Notes: generated by a model from the sequence alone, not told the origin. A DNA stretch of 64,000 bases from Pedobacter sp. PLR (GCF_026239675.1 NZ_JAPIVQ010000001.1:744001-808000), one strand, 5' to 3'. Shown: positions 27,983-37,751, counted from the first letter of the stretch. Numbers and translations are program-made.

Positions 27983-28846
27983 TTAATCGAGGTATTCCCT
28001 GATCAATCCTGACTTCGGGCTATTGCGCAAAGTCTTCAAAGCTTTATCTTTTAGCTGCCGCAATCGTTCCTTACTCAGGTCAAAAATAAAAACCATATCG
28101 TCCAGTGTAGTCTCGGTACAATCATGTAAACCATAGTAAAGTGACAAAATCTTCTGCTCTCTTTCCGGCAAAATCACCAGGCATCTTCTTAAATCCTCAG
28201 ATAAAGATTCCTTCATGAGCCCCTCATCTACCGCGGCCACATTGCTGGAAGGAATTTTATCTAATAAACAGAAACCGGTTTCTTCATTCATGGGCTTATC
28301 CAAAGAAATTGACAGTGCTGCATTCGACTGGTGATCCAAAATCCGCTCTTCTTTAAAGCCTATTTCTTCTGCAATCTCTTCTATAGTAGGCATACGTTCC
28401 AGCTTTTGTTCCAAGCGCATGGTTGCCTTATTTATAGTAGTATTACCAACGATCTGGTTTCCAGGCAAACGAACCATCCTTTGCTGATCAGAAATTGCCG
28501 ATAAAATCGCCTGTCGGATCCACCATACGGCAAAAGATATAAATTTAAAGCCTTTGGTATGGTCATACCTCTTCGCGGCCTTAATCAGACCAATATTACC
28601 TTCACTAATCAAATCTGAAAGCCGCAGCCCTTTATCCTGATATTTCTTGGAAACAGAAATCACAAACCGAAGATTTGCATTGACTAGCTTTTCCAATGCT
28701 GCCTCATCCCCCTCTGCAATGCGCATAGCCAATTGGATTTCCTCTTCAATTTTCAATAATTCAAATTTCCCAAGTTCATTTAAATACTTTTCCAGGGAAT
28801 CCCTTTTTCTGTTGGTGATACTTTGTGATATCTTTAAAGCTCTCAT
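27983..28846 (-). CDS. RpoD/SigA-like sigma-70 factor, diverged (probably non-primary)
   Basis: This 287-residue sigma factor directs RNA polymerase to promoters. I chose the Met at 28846 (MRALKISQSITNRKRDSLEKYL) because Bacteroidota RpoD proteins begin in this way. Region 1.2/2 is well kept, with ANLRFVISVSKKYQDKGLRLSDLISEGNIGLIKAAKRYD and FKFISFAVWWIRQAIL. Region 3 and especially region 4.2 are diverged: the usual LEEIG...TRERVRQI is here TTLDDMVFIFDLSKERLRQLKDKALK. This suggests a second, group-2-like sigma factor rather than the primary one (inference). It is monocistronic. A 45-bp palindrome lies about 190 bases upstream. Confidence 0.9.
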   Translation of the reverse strand: MRALKISQSITNRKRDSLEKYLNELGKFELLKIEEEIQLAMRIAEGDEAALEKLVNANLRFVISVSKKYQDKGLRLSDLISEGNIGLIKAAKRYDHTKGFKFISFAVWWIRQAILSAISDQQRMVRLPGNQIVGNTTINKATMRLEQKLERMPTIEEIAEEIGFKEERILDHQSNAALSISLDKPMNEETGFCLLDKIPSSNVAAVDEGLMKESLSEDLRRCLVILPEREQKILSLYYGLHDCTETTLDDMVFIFDLSKERLRQLKDKALKTLRNSPKSGLIREYLD

Positions 28847-29034
28847 AAAATGGATCAATAGTTAATTAAATAATTGATTTTTAACCAACTTGCGAGTCAA
28901 ATCTGAATAAATCTGAATTCCCGGCCCCTTTAAACAGCTTACATTTTTAAGCGCGTAATCTATCCTAAACCAGCATCGCAAATAAAGTTTGAAGAGATCA
29001 GCTTCCAAACAAAAACCAACACCTTCAGCAACAA

Positions 29035-29079
29035 AAATATTAAAATAATATACACTAAGTGTAAATTATTTTAATATTT
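29035..29079. promoter_or_regulatory. 45-bp near-perfect palindrome upstream of the sigma factor
   Basis: Centred at 29057, the two 22-base arms are complementary at every position but one (29050 against 29064), with ACACTAAGTGT in the middle and AT-rich flanks. The 11-mer ATACACTAAGT occurs inside it (29050-29060) and again at 29146-29156. It may be an operator for a dimeric regulator or a cruciform-forming element. The rest of the 28847-29194 gap shows no gene. Confidence 0.65.
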
Positions 29080-29194
29080 ATATTGGTTAAAACATTCATT
29101 AACAGCAATTAAACGTCATTAAATGATATAGATAATAAAAAGTTAATACACTAAGTAAAAACCATGACAAAGCTTGAAATTATTTGTAAAACAA

Positions 29195-29219
29195 GAAAGC
29201 CCGCTGTAAGCGGGCCTTC
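29195..29219 (-). terminator. Terminator of the oxidoreductase/DUF1080 operon
   Basis: A 7-bp GC-rich stem AGCGGGC/GCCCGCT with a 3-base loop, extended by GAA/TTC across a small bulge. On the minus strand it is followed by a T-rich tract (TTTCTTGTTTT), about 25 bases after the last gene of the operon. Confidence 0.8.
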
Positions 29220-29243
29220 AATAAATGATATTTTACAAAAATA

Positions 29244-30317
29244 TTAGATCAACTTAACGATGCCTCCGGTCCGAACAGATTCATCACAGGCAAAAGCTAC
29301 CCTTAAACTATTCAGGGCATCCTGAGTAGGTAAACTCAGGTCTAGATCTTCGAGAATGGCACGAAGAAAATGACGTTGCTCTCTTTTACACAACTCCAGA
29401 TGATCGGGTTCATCATTCAGGTCAATCCATTCATCAGAACGGGAAAATTTCCCATCCTGATCCAGGTCTGCATAATGAACTTTAATAGATTCCGTTTTGG
29501 TATGTGCATCAATCAAATCAGACTTCCCGGCTGCTGAAGCTTCCTTTGCCAGAATAGACACCGCACCCTTTGGCCCAACTACATCTTTTACAAAAAACGC
29601 AGTTTCACTCATCATCGGCCCCCATCCCGACTCATACCAGCCAACAGAGCCATCCTCAAAACGAATCTGTAACTGCCCGTAATTATAATTATCTTCAGGA
29701 ATATCATCAGTTAACCTTGCGCCCATTGCGCTTACCTGTACAGGCTTAGAACGCGTCATCTGGCACATTACATCGATATAATGAACGCCACAATCCACAA
29801 TCGGACTCAAACTCTTCATTAAGTTCTTATGCACATTCCATTTTGCGCCCTGACTCTGTTGATTTAGGTTCATACGCATCACCAATGGTTTTCCCATTTC
29901 CTGAGAAAGTTCAATAAAACGAGTCCAGGAAGGATGGTAGCGCAAAATATAACCCACCAGCAACTTCTTTCCATATTTCTTAGCGGCATCTGCAACACGT
30001 TGTGCCCCTGCCAGAGAATCCGCCAATGGCTTCTCTATAAATACATGGCAACCTTGTTCCATTGCCTTTATGGCAAAAGATTCGTGCGTATCCGGATAAG
30101 TAGAAATACAAACTGCATCAGGAGCCGTAGCTTCCAATGCGAGTTCAAAATCACTGAACAAAGGATATCCACCACCCAGTTTTTCATTCAAAACCACCTT
30201 GCTATTCCCTGTAGATACGATTCCACAGATCTCAAAACCTTCCAATTCCTGGTAAGCCATGGCATGAGAACTTCCCATATTACCACAGCCTACTACCAAA
30301 ACTTTAATCTTCTTCAT
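29244..30317 (-). CDS. Gfo/Idh/MocA-family oxidoreductase (cytoplasmic)
   Basis: This 357-residue NAD(P)-dependent sugar oxidoreductase has an N-terminal Rossmann fold (IKVLVVGCGNMGSSHAMAYQ) and the family motif EKPLADSLAGAQ with the conserved Lys-Pro. An alpha/beta C-terminal domain follows, with a DCGVHYIDVM segment that carries the usual catalytic His. I took the Met at 30317 (MKKIKVLVV) because the ten extra residues of the open frame overlap the upstream gene's end region and are not family-like. Unlike its two paralogues in this operon it has no export leader. It is the last gene of the operon, 11 bases from its neighbour. Confidence 0.9.
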   Translation of the reverse strand: MKKIKVLVVGCGNMGSSHAMAYQELEGFEICGIVSTGNSKVVLNEKLGGGYPLFSDFELALEATAPDAVCISTYPDTHESFAIKAMEQGCHVFIEKPLADSLAGAQRVADAAKKYGKKLLVGYILRYHPSWTRFIELSQEMGKPLVMRMNLNQQSQGAKWNVHKNLMKSLSPIVDCGVHYIDVMCQMTRSKPVQVSAMGARLTDDIPEDNYNYGQLQIRFEDGSVGWYESGWGPMMSETAFFVKDVVGPKGAVSILAKEASAAGKSDLIDAHTKTESIKVHYADLDQDGKFSRSDEWIDLNDEPDHLELCKREQRHFLRAILEDLDLSLPTQDALNSLRVAFACDESVRTGGIVKLI

Positions 30318-30328
30318 CTTTATTAAAA

Positions 30329-31786
30329 TTATCCGCCCAAACTCCAACCCTGACGGTATTCTCTGCGCACAAACTGATTTACATCATCAAAATTTGTGAC
30401 CCTTAAATTTTCCTTATCCCAAAGCAGTTTAATATCACGGCCCGGATAGTCAAAGCCGTTACCATTCAGCCTTGCTTTTTGAATATCTGTTCCTCTGATC
30501 GCCAGATTGGCAATCAATAAGGTCTCAGTCAGCGGACCGGCGATCTCAAAAGGAGAGCTCAGTTTTTTCTTGCCATAACCGGCGATACAAGCTTCCGCCC
30601 AGTCCCAGTAATGCCCATCTACTCCTCCAATTACGCGCTCCACACCTGGTTTTATCTTCACTTCCTCGTTGCGCGACAAAGGCAATAATCTCGGGTTTGC
30701 ACCATAAACATCGCACATCATCTTTCCTTTTGTCCCTTCAAACAAGACTCCGTTTTCACCGAAAGACTCATTAGGACCCAATTCTGCTGGCCTTCCCGGT
30801 TTAATTCCACCATCCATCCAATGAATCTGAACATCACCCTTCGTCTTTTTAGTCTTCTTAAAAGTCATGATCACATGGCTGGAAGGCGGACAACTATCAG
30901 GGAAATAACCCCTTTTAAATTCATCCACATAGATACTCCCCACACTACATTGCACATCTATCGGGGTATCCAGTCCCAGAATACGGAAAGGTGGTTCTAC
31001 CAAATGGCAGCCCATATCACCTATCGCACCGGTTCCATAATCCCACCAGCCGCGCCAGTTAAAAGGCACCAGTTTATCGACAAAAGGCTTATAAGGCGCC
31101 GAACCTAACCAAAGATCCCAGTCCAGCTCTTTAGGAATCGCTCCGTTTACTGCAGGCCAGGTGATCCCTTGTGGCCATGAAGGGCGGTCTGTCCAGCAAT
31201 ATACCCGCTCTACTTTCCCAATAACACCAGCATCTACCCAGTCCTGCAGCTGTCTCACGCCATCTCCGGAAGATCCCTGGTTTCCCATTTGCGTAACCAC
31301 CTGGTATTTGTTGGCTGCTTCAGTCAGTTTCCTGGCTTCAAAAATATCATGGGAAAGCGGCTTCTCTACATAAACATGTTTACCAAGCTGCATAGCGGCC
31401 ATAGCAATCATCGCATGGTTATGGTCTGGTGTAGACACCACCACCCCATCGATATGCTTGCCTTCCTTATCCAGCATCTCCCTGTAATCTTTATAATATT
31501 TGGCCGCAGGGAAATTCTTCACCGAATAAGCGGCCCTGCGGTCATCCACATCGCAGAGGAAAGCGATATCTGCTTTCCCCCCTTTATAGATGTTACCTAA
31601 ATTACTCTGGCCTTTTCCGCCAACACCCACACCTGCGACTTGTAAACGGTCGCTGGGTGCTAAAAATCCTTTACCACCCAATACATGTCTGGGCACGATC
31701 ATAAATCCGGCAGCAGCAAGTGCTGTCGTTTTAATAAAGTTTCTTCTTGAACTATTTCCTGCTGAATCTTTAATTTCTTCAGTCAT
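30329..31786 (-). CDS. Tat-exported Gfo/Idh/MocA-family oxidoreductase
   Basis: This 485-residue protein has a twin-arginine leader (SSRRNFIKTTALAAAGF, about residues 12-28), so it is probably exported folded with its NAD(P) cofactor. The Rossmann part follows (LQVAGVGVGGKGQSNL) with the EKPLSHDIFEARKL motif, and the C-terminal domain has GAIGDMGCHLVEPPFRILGL. Such periplasmic oxidoreductases are common in Bacteroidota. Some oxidise glycosides at C3 or act on alpha-N-acetylgalactosamine (GH109). Here the neighbours favour the 3-keto route (inference). Mid-operon. Confidence 0.9.
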   Translation of the reverse strand: MTEEIKDSAGNSSRRNFIKTTALAAAGFMIVPRHVLGGKGFLAPSDRLQVAGVGVGGKGQSNLGNIYKGGKADIAFLCDVDDRRAAYSVKNFPAAKYYKDYREMLDKEGKHIDGVVVSTPDHNHAMIAMAAMQLGKHVYVEKPLSHDIFEARKLTEAANKYQVVTQMGNQGSSGDGVRQLQDWVDAGVIGKVERVYCWTDRPSWPQGITWPAVNGAIPKELDWDLWLGSAPYKPFVDKLVPFNWRGWWDYGTGAIGDMGCHLVEPPFRILGLDTPIDVQCSVGSIYVDEFKRGYFPDSCPPSSHVIMTFKKTKKTKGDVQIHWMDGGIKPGRPAELGPNESFGENGVLFEGTKGKMMCDVYGANPRLLPLSRNEEVKIKPGVERVIGGVDGHYWDWAEACIAGYGKKKLSSPFEIAGPLTETLLIANLAIRGTDIQKARLNGNGFDYPGRDIKLLWDKENLRVTNFDDVNQFVRREYRQGWSLGG

Positions 31787-31826
31787 ATTTTACGCTGTTT
31801 AATTCAATTTCACCATTTACCTGAGC

Positions 31827-34800
31827 CTATTTTGAAACGCTCAGGTCTTTAATTCTGATATTTTTAAAACGTACTACAGATCCGTGACCAAGGAAACCTA
31901 CACGACCTTTATCGCGCTGTAAGCCCGGGTGACTTTTTCCATCTACCGAACCCTTTTTACGGGCTTCCGTAATGTCGCCATCCAGAATCACATTTCCATT
32001 TAATACAACTTTGATCTTCGGCCCTTTTACGGTAACCTCCTGATAATTCCATTCGCCTAATGGCTTTAAAGAACCTCTTTTCGCTGCCTGAACACCATAA
32101 ATAGAGCCATGGTACTGGTACACATGAAGGTCTTTATAAATATCAGCCTCATTGTCAAGGATTTGCAGTTCCATTCCTTCATAAGCCGCATCACCTGTTA
32201 AAGGTGCGCGAATACCCAATCCATTATTTGCGCCCGGAGTCAACTGAAACTCAAAACGGAATACAAAATCACTGTAGTCATTTTTACTAAACAGGTTACC
32301 GCCTGAGCCTTTACCTGGTTTAGGATTGATCTCCATGTTGCCATTTGCAACGGTATAAGCACTGGTATTGCCAGTCCACTCATGCATATTTGTACCATCA
32401 AACAACACTTTATACCCTTCCTTTTTCTCCGCAGCACTCAGCTCAAAAGGAACCGGACGCACCAATTCTTTGATAAGAATATCTCTATAGGCAACTCTGG
32501 AACCATGTGCCTGCAACTCAATCTGCTCTTCTGCAAAAATCGGAAGCTTACGATCCCAATAATTTTCAAGGATCACATCGTCAGTAACCAATACCCCATT
32601 CAGATATACGGTTACACGATCACCTTTCATGATGATGTGGAAATTATTCCATTCTCCTAATTTATTATCTACCACTTTTAAAGGCTTGCTTTCGTTCACC
32701 TGGTTGTTATACAAACCTCCTGAACCAACCTGTGCACCTGCATCTACTCTGGAAGTATCCCACATTTGTACCTGCGGACTACCACGTAAATAGATCCCTG
32801 CGTCTCCTTTTTTATTGCCGTCATCATAGATTTTCCAATCTACCAGCATTTCAAAATCACCGTATTTCTTCAATGTCGCCAGGTTATCCCCGTCACCGGT
32901 AAACAATAAAGCGCCATTGTCAATCACCCAGCTTTTTAAGGCTACTGCATCTGCTTTTTCCTGCGCCGCAGCTAAGGTTTTAGCATCCATCTTAGCTCTT
33001 TTCAAAGGATCACCAACCAGACCTTTCCAGCCAGTCAGGTCTTTTCCGTTAAACACAGACACAAAACCTGAACCGCCTTTCATTTCCGCAAGGTATTTAC
33101 GAATGGCCTGTTTCTCATAATCACTATCACCGCCTTTAAGCACCTGAATAGTCTTATTTAACAAGTCTTTCACCTGCTCACCTTCATAAGACTTATCCGA
33201 CAGCGCAATCATCATCACTGCTCTTGCCGCAGCTTGCTGCAAAGCTGGATGATCAATATACTTACCCGCGAAAATAACCGCATTGTAGGTTTTAGCATCC
33301 TGTAGATCTGTTAAAATCTGTAGCTGCTGTTGTTCCGTTTTAGCCACATCCATCGCATCACGCAACATCAGTAATCTTTGTGCAGCAGGTACAGAAGCCG
33401 AACGTACCAAACGTAAATACCCTGTTATTGCTTCCTGCTGAAAAGCAGGATTAGTATTCGTTCTTGCAATCGCCAGTAAGCTTTCTAAAGAACCTGCATT
33501 TGCCCAGGAAGACAAAGCTTCCAGTGCCAGTTTTTTTGTTTGCTCATCACCTGTTTGAAAAGCACTATTTACTGCTTTTAATGCCTGAGCATCACCCAGA
33601 CTTGCCAACACCTTATAAAAGAATTTTTTCTTTTCAGGAGTAGCAGCTGTCATTTTCTGTAAAACAGTAGCCGTATCATTTTCGGTTGCTGTACCTTTTA
33701 AAGCGGCAATCAATGCCGACTGAATCATCACAGATTCTTCATCGCTAACCTCATTATTGTTCAACAAGGCAAACAATTCCGGAAGATCTGCTTTAGTAGC
33801 TACCTTGGTTAAAGCTGCAAATGCCGCCTTTCTTACCGCTGGATTTTTACTCTTTTGCAAAGCATAAATACTACTGATCTGACCATGCGCGCCACGCTCA
33901 GCAAGCACCTCAATTAAAGCCACCTGTACATCAGGCTTCATTTTAGGCAATGCAGTAGCGATCTTTTCTGTTAAACCGTCCCCTTTCATTCTCAACATCA
34001 CATCGGCTACTTTTTGTACAGTAGCGTCATCACCTTTAGCCATTGTTTTGAATAAGTTATCCAATACTTTTACACCACCAATGTTTGCGGCAGCCTCAAT
34101 GGCGGCAAATCTTAAGCCTTCATCTTTATGGTTAATTAATTTCAATACTGCCGGAAGTGCGTCCGGAGCTTTTCCATCGCCAAGCATGGTCACCATTTCC
34201 GCCTGTACATCCGGTGTTACTTTAGTCAATTGTTTTAACCATAAGGCAGTGGTTGCCGGGTTTAAATATGGCAAAGCGAATTTCAAAGCCGCCGCTCTGT
34301 AAGCGATTGACGGATCTTTTACTGCTGCCAGCAGGATAGAAATGTCCTGTCCTTTATTTTCATCAGAAAGGATTTTCAAAGCACCCGTACGAACAGAGAC
34401 TAAGTCCGGAGCAGTCGCTTTATCCAATAACTGAAGGGCAATTTTATGTGCTAACACGGAATTGCCGTCGAACAAAAGATTTGCCCCATAATCCAGATAA
34501 GCAGCCACCGCATTTGTATTTTCATAGTTGAAATTACTTTTTGCTGCTGCCGAAGCCATCAGCTCTTCCGAAGAAGGATCAGCGATTTTTGCTAAAGCAT
34601 AAAGGCTCATTTTTGTTAAGTTCTGATCAGTACCCGCAGCTAACGTAGCGATTGGCTTTGCAGCCTCTTTAACACGACTATCACCTAAACCTTCTACAAC
34701 CGACAAACGGCTATTTCCTGATGTTGAAGCCAAAGCATTCAACAAGGCGTTTTTTGCTGCCGGTGTATTAATTTTGACCAACACCCTAACTGCCGGATCA

Positions 34801-35252
34801 GAAAGCTGTGCATCCTTCAAAGAAGCAACCAGATATGGAATCGCATCATCCTGAGCTACTCCATCCAGCTGACTCATGATAAAGGCTTTATTTTGCGGAT
34901 CATTCCCTTTTTGCAAAGCTTTACCAAGCGCAGCTACGCTCATTTTTCTCCAGTTTTCTTTTCCTGTTTTTGTCGATGCTGAGGTAAAACCACCAATTGC
35001 ATACTCAATCAAGGCATTATTACCTTTTCCTGCCGGAGAAAGCATCCCAATCAGCTCCAGATAGCCGTTCTCACCAAGTGCAGCAATATCATTTACATTA
35101 TTGGCCGCCTGGGCCGCATCTTTTGCCGGCATCTGCGCCAGCAAATCAGCAATACGAGTGGTCTGCGTACGCTGGTCTTTTTTATCCTGTGCAATCACCG
35201 TTCCCTGGAAGGCAAGGCTAGCCAAAAGGATAAAGAATATCTTTTTCATCAT
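31827..35252 (-). CDS. Secreted HEAT-repeat protein with two C-terminal DUF1080 domains
   Basis: This 1141-residue protein has a signal peptide (MMKKIFFILLASLAFQGTVIAQ). Residues of about 30-700 are alpha-solenoid HEAT-like repeats rich in Ala, Lys and Leu (for example AAIEAAANIGGVKVLDNLFK). Two jelly-roll DUF1080 domains follow: one starting FVSVFNGKDLTGWKGL (about 730-925) and one starting YKVLFDGTNMHEWTGN (about 945-1137). DUF1080 (PF06439) is described as a 3-keto-disaccharide hydrolase domain. Flanking Gfo/Idh oxidoreductases fit a pathway that oxidises a glycoside at C3 and then cleaves it (inference). A tandem DUF1080 module behind a large HEAT solenoid is a notable architecture. It contains no sequence hint of a membrane anchor. 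Confidence 0.88.
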   Translation of the reverse strand: MMKKIFFILLASLAFQGTVIAQDKKDQRTQTTRIADLLAQMPAKDAAQAANNVNDIAALGENGYLELIGMLSPAGKGNNALIEYAIGGFTSASTKTGKENWRKMSVAALGKALQKGNDPQNKAFIMSQLDGVAQDDAIPYLVASLKDAQLSDPAVRVLVKINTPAAKNALLNALASTSGNSRLSVVEGLGDSRVKEAAKPIATLAAGTDQNLTKMSLYALAKIADPSSEELMASAAAKSNFNYENTNAVAAYLDYGANLLFDGNSVLAHKIALQLLDKATAPDLVSVRTGALKILSDENKGQDISILLAAVKDPSIAYRAAALKFALPYLNPATTALWLKQLTKVTPDVQAEMVTMLGDGKAPDALPAVLKLINHKDEGLRFAAIEAAANIGGVKVLDNLFKTMAKGDDATVQKVADVMLRMKGDGLTEKIATALPKMKPDVQVALIEVLAERGAHGQISSIYALQKSKNPAVRKAAFAALTKVATKADLPELFALLNNNEVSDEESVMIQSALIAALKGTATENDTATVLQKMTAATPEKKKFFYKVLASLGDAQALKAVNSAFQTGDEQTKKLALEALSSWANAGSLESLLAIARTNTNPAFQQEAITGYLRLVRSASVPAAQRLLMLRDAMDVAKTEQQQLQILTDLQDAKTYNAVIFAGKYIDHPALQQAAARAVMMIALSDKSYEGEQVKDLLNKTIQVLKGGDSDYEKQAIRKYLAEMKGGSGFVSVFNGKDLTGWKGLVGDPLKRAKMDAKTLAAAQEKADAVALKSWVIDNGALLFTGDGDNLATLKKYGDFEMLVDWKIYDDGNKKGDAGIYLRGSPQVQMWDTSRVDAGAQVGSGGLYNNQVNESKPLKVVDNKLGEWNNFHIIMKGDRVTVYLNGVLVTDDVILENYWDRKLPIFAEEQIELQAHGSRVAYRDILIKELVRPVPFELSAAEKKEGYKVLFDGTNMHEWTGNTSAYTVANGNMEINPKPGKGSGGNLFSKNDYSDFVFRFEFQLTPGANNGLGIRAPLTGDAAYEGMELQILDNEADIYKDLHVYQYHGSIYGVQAAKRGSLKPLGEWNYQEVTVKGPKIKVVLNGNVILDGDITEARKKGSVDGKSHPGLQRDKGRVGFLGHGSVVRFKNIRIKDLSVSK

Positions 35253-35289
35253 TATATATATTTTGAGAATTGATTAAAATTAGCTGGTT

Positions 35290-36561
35290 TTAAATGGTAA
35301 AAGGAGCACGCATGACCGGGTTAATCAATCTGTTTGCACCTTCATCGTCAATAAACTCCTGTTTTACCGGATCAAACTTCAACGAACGGCCTAAACGTAA
35401 TGCCGCCAATCCAATGTTGATGATATTGCAGGAACGATGTCCGTTTTCCTCATTTAAAGCAAACTGAGATCTGGTTTTCACAGAAGTGACGAAATCCGTC
35501 ATCTGTGGTGCCGGATCAGGGAATGCAGCTAGTTTACGTTCCAAATCTGGAATATCAGACTTAAATCCAGCATAAAGCTTGCCTTTAGGGCCTTCGATAT
35601 AAGCTGCTTTCTCATCTTTTCCTTCTCCATCGAGTATAATCTGACAACCGTCAGCATAAGTATAGGTAATTCTGCGCCAGATACCCACGGCATCAGTATG
35701 TTGTTGCGGGGCATCAATTTCTACAGAAATAGGATTCGTATCATCTTTTCCAAGGAAATATTGGATAGGATCCAGGTAATGCTGGCCCATATCACTTAAA
35801 CCACCACCATCATAATCCCAATATCCTCTGAAAGTCTGGTGTACACGATGCGCACTATAAGGTTTATATGGTGCCGGACCTAACCAGGCATCATAATCCA
35901 ACTCTTGTGGAACCGGTTCAACAGGTAAATTATCTTTACCTACCCAGTAAAACTTCCAGTCGAAGCCAGTATGTTTACTCACCGTTACCTTCAACGGCCA
36001 GCCCAATAAACCACTATCTACTAATTTCTTGATCGGTTTTACCGTAGTTCCCATGCCATAGAAATTCTCTTTGAAACGGAACCAGGTATTCAGACGGAAC
36101 ATACGTCCATGCTTTTGAACCGCTTCCATCACACGTTTACCTTCACCTATGGTATGTGTCATCGGTTTTTCACACCAAATATCTTTTCCGGCATTTGCAG
36201 CATCAACAGACATAATCCCATGCCAATGTGGTGGGGTGGCAATGTGCACAATATCTACTTCCGGCAATTTGATCAATTCACGGTAGTCACTAAAGGTTTT
36301 CACACCTTTATCCAGCATAGGTTTTGCGATATCCAGATGCCTTGTATCTACATCACAAATGGCCACTACCTGCGTACCATCGTATCCAAAATGGCCTCTT
36401 CCCATGCCACCTACACCGATTACGGCTTTCGTCAGCCGGTCACTAGGCGCAATAAATCCTGTACCACCAAGCACATACCTGGGGACAATTGTGAATGCGG
36501 CGGCACCCACCGCAGCCTTTTTAATAAAATCTCTTCTTGAGTTAGGTTGATTTGGTTTCAT
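35290..36561 (-). CDS. Tat-exported Gfo/Idh/MocA-family oxidoreductase
   Basis: This 423-residue protein is related to the 485-residue paralogue in the same operon but shorter. The leader is NSRRDFIKKAAVGAAAFTIVP, with the same VPRYVLGG-type cleavage area. The Rossmann domain has KAVIGVGGMGRGHFGYD, followed by WCEKPMTHTIGEGKRV and later GGLSDMGQHYLDPIQYFLGK. It is probably a periplasmic NAD(P)-dependent sugar oxidoreductase. It is the first gene of the operon; TAAATTTG on the minus strand (36725-36732) is a possible -7 box about 165 bases upstream. The substrate is unknown. Confidence 0.9.
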   Translation of the reverse strand: MKPNQPNSRRDFIKKAAVGAAAFTIVPRYVLGGTGFIAPSDRLTKAVIGVGGMGRGHFGYDGTQVVAICDVDTRHLDIAKPMLDKGVKTFSDYRELIKLPEVDIVHIATPPHWHGIMSVDAANAGKDIWCEKPMTHTIGEGKRVMEAVQKHGRMFRLNTWFRFKENFYGMGTTVKPIKKLVDSGLLGWPLKVTVSKHTGFDWKFYWVGKDNLPVEPVPQELDYDAWLGPAPYKPYSAHRVHQTFRGYWDYDGGGLSDMGQHYLDPIQYFLGKDDTNPISVEIDAPQQHTDAVGIWRRITYTYADGCQIILDGEGKDEKAAYIEGPKGKLYAGFKSDIPDLERKLAAFPDPAPQMTDFVTSVKTRSQFALNEENGHRSCNIINIGLAALRLGRSLKFDPVKQEFIDDEGANRLINPVMRAPFTI

Positions 36562-36792
36562 ATATGGTTTGTGTATTAATGTATTTCAGCACTAATCAAA
36601 CGCCATGTAAACCGATCCGAAACGACACATGGAGGTACACATCTTAAAAAAAGACGGACTTCCTACAAGGACAGGTTACATTTGGTTTATCGCTTTAGGT
36701 GGTCAGCCGCAAGCATTTCATTCTCAAATTTATTATTATTATTGAGAAAACCGGTGTAATTGTAACACTAACTTAATACAATTGGCCATTAA

Positions 36793-36825
36793 TTGAGAAA
36801 TGATAAAAATAATAGCTTAAATTTG
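36793..36825 (+). promoter_or_regulatory. Promoter of the cbpA-cbpM-SRAP operon
   Basis: TTG (36793-36795), a 22-base spacer, then TAAATTTG (36818-36825), a match to the Bacteroidota -33/-7 pattern. The leader would be only about 15 bases long before the ATG at 36846. Confidence 0.6.
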
Positions 36826-36845
36826 AGGATAGACCAATTATTGAC

Positions 36846-37751
36846 ATGGCATTTATCGATTATTATAAGATTCTGGGCGTTGACAAAAAAGCTTCACAGG
36901 AAGATATAAAAAAAGCATACAGGAAACTGGCAAGGAAATATCATCCGGATTTGAACCCTAACAACAAGGAAGCGAACAAGAGATTTCAAGAGATCAATGA
37001 AGCAAATGAGGCGTTAAGTGACCCTGAAAAACGAAAAAAATACGATGAGTATGGAGAACACTGGAAAAATTCAGATCAGTTTGAACAGTCAAGGTCACAA
37101 TCCAGAAATTCAGGGAATCCATTTTCTGGTGGCAGATCAGGAGGACAAGGTGCATCAGACTTTGGTGGCGGAGATTTCTCTGATTTCTTTGAATCTATGT
37201 TTGGCGGAGGCGGAAGATCATCCGGAAGAAGCAGCGTGAAATATAAAGGACAGGATTTTAATGCCAGTTTTAGTATCTCACTGAGAGATGCCTATACCAC
37301 GCACAAACAAACCCTGACTATTAATGGCAAAAAAATCAGGATTACGATACCTGCCGGTATTGCCGATGAGCAGATCATTAAATTAAAAGGACTTGGTGCA
37401 GACGGAGTAAACGGTGGCCCTGCCGGTGATTTATACCTCACCATCAATGTTCAGGAAGACCCGATTTTCAAAAGACTCCACAATGATCTTTACCTGCAAC
37501 AGGATATTGATCTATATACTGCTGTTTTAGGTGGAGAAGTAATGGTGGAAACCCTCGACGGAAAAGTAAAACTTAAAATCCCGGCTGGAACGCAAAACGG
37601 CACTAAAGTGAGATTAAAAAACAAAGGCTTCCCATTGTATAAAAAAGATGGAGAATTTGGCAACCTTTTCATTACCTATAATGTTAAACTTCCGGAACAC
37701 CTGACTGAAAAACAAAAAGAACTGTTTAAAGAACTACAAAACCTGAGTTAA
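36846..37751 (+). CDS. cbpA: DnaJ-like co-chaperone (CbpA type)
   Basis: This 301-residue J-domain protein should stimulate DnaK. Residues 1-70 form the J domain with the HPD motif (KYHPDLNPN). A Gly/Phe/Ser-rich linker follows (about 80-135), then two C-terminal substrate-binding beta domains (about 140-300) with [19 protein letters not shown] and [21 protein letters not shown]. There is no Cys-rich zinc-binding region, which separates it from DnaJ and fits CbpA. A CbpM-like modulator is encoded 11 bases downstream, which supports the assignment. Confidence 0.93.
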   Translation: MAFIDYYKILGVDKKASQEDIKKAYRKLARKYHPDLNPNNKEANKRFQEINEANEALSDPEKRKKYDEYGEHWKNSDQFEQSRSQSRNSGNPFSGGRSGGQGASDFGGGDFSDFFESMFGGGGRSSGRSSVKYKGQDFNASFSISLRDAYTTHKQTLTINGKKIRITIPAGIADEQIIKLKGLGADGVNGGPAGDLYLTINVQEDPIFKRLHNDLYLQQDIDLYTAVLGGEVMVETLDGKVKLKIPAGTQNGTKVRLKNKGFPLYKKDGEFGNLFITYNVKLPEHLTEKQKELFKELQNLS

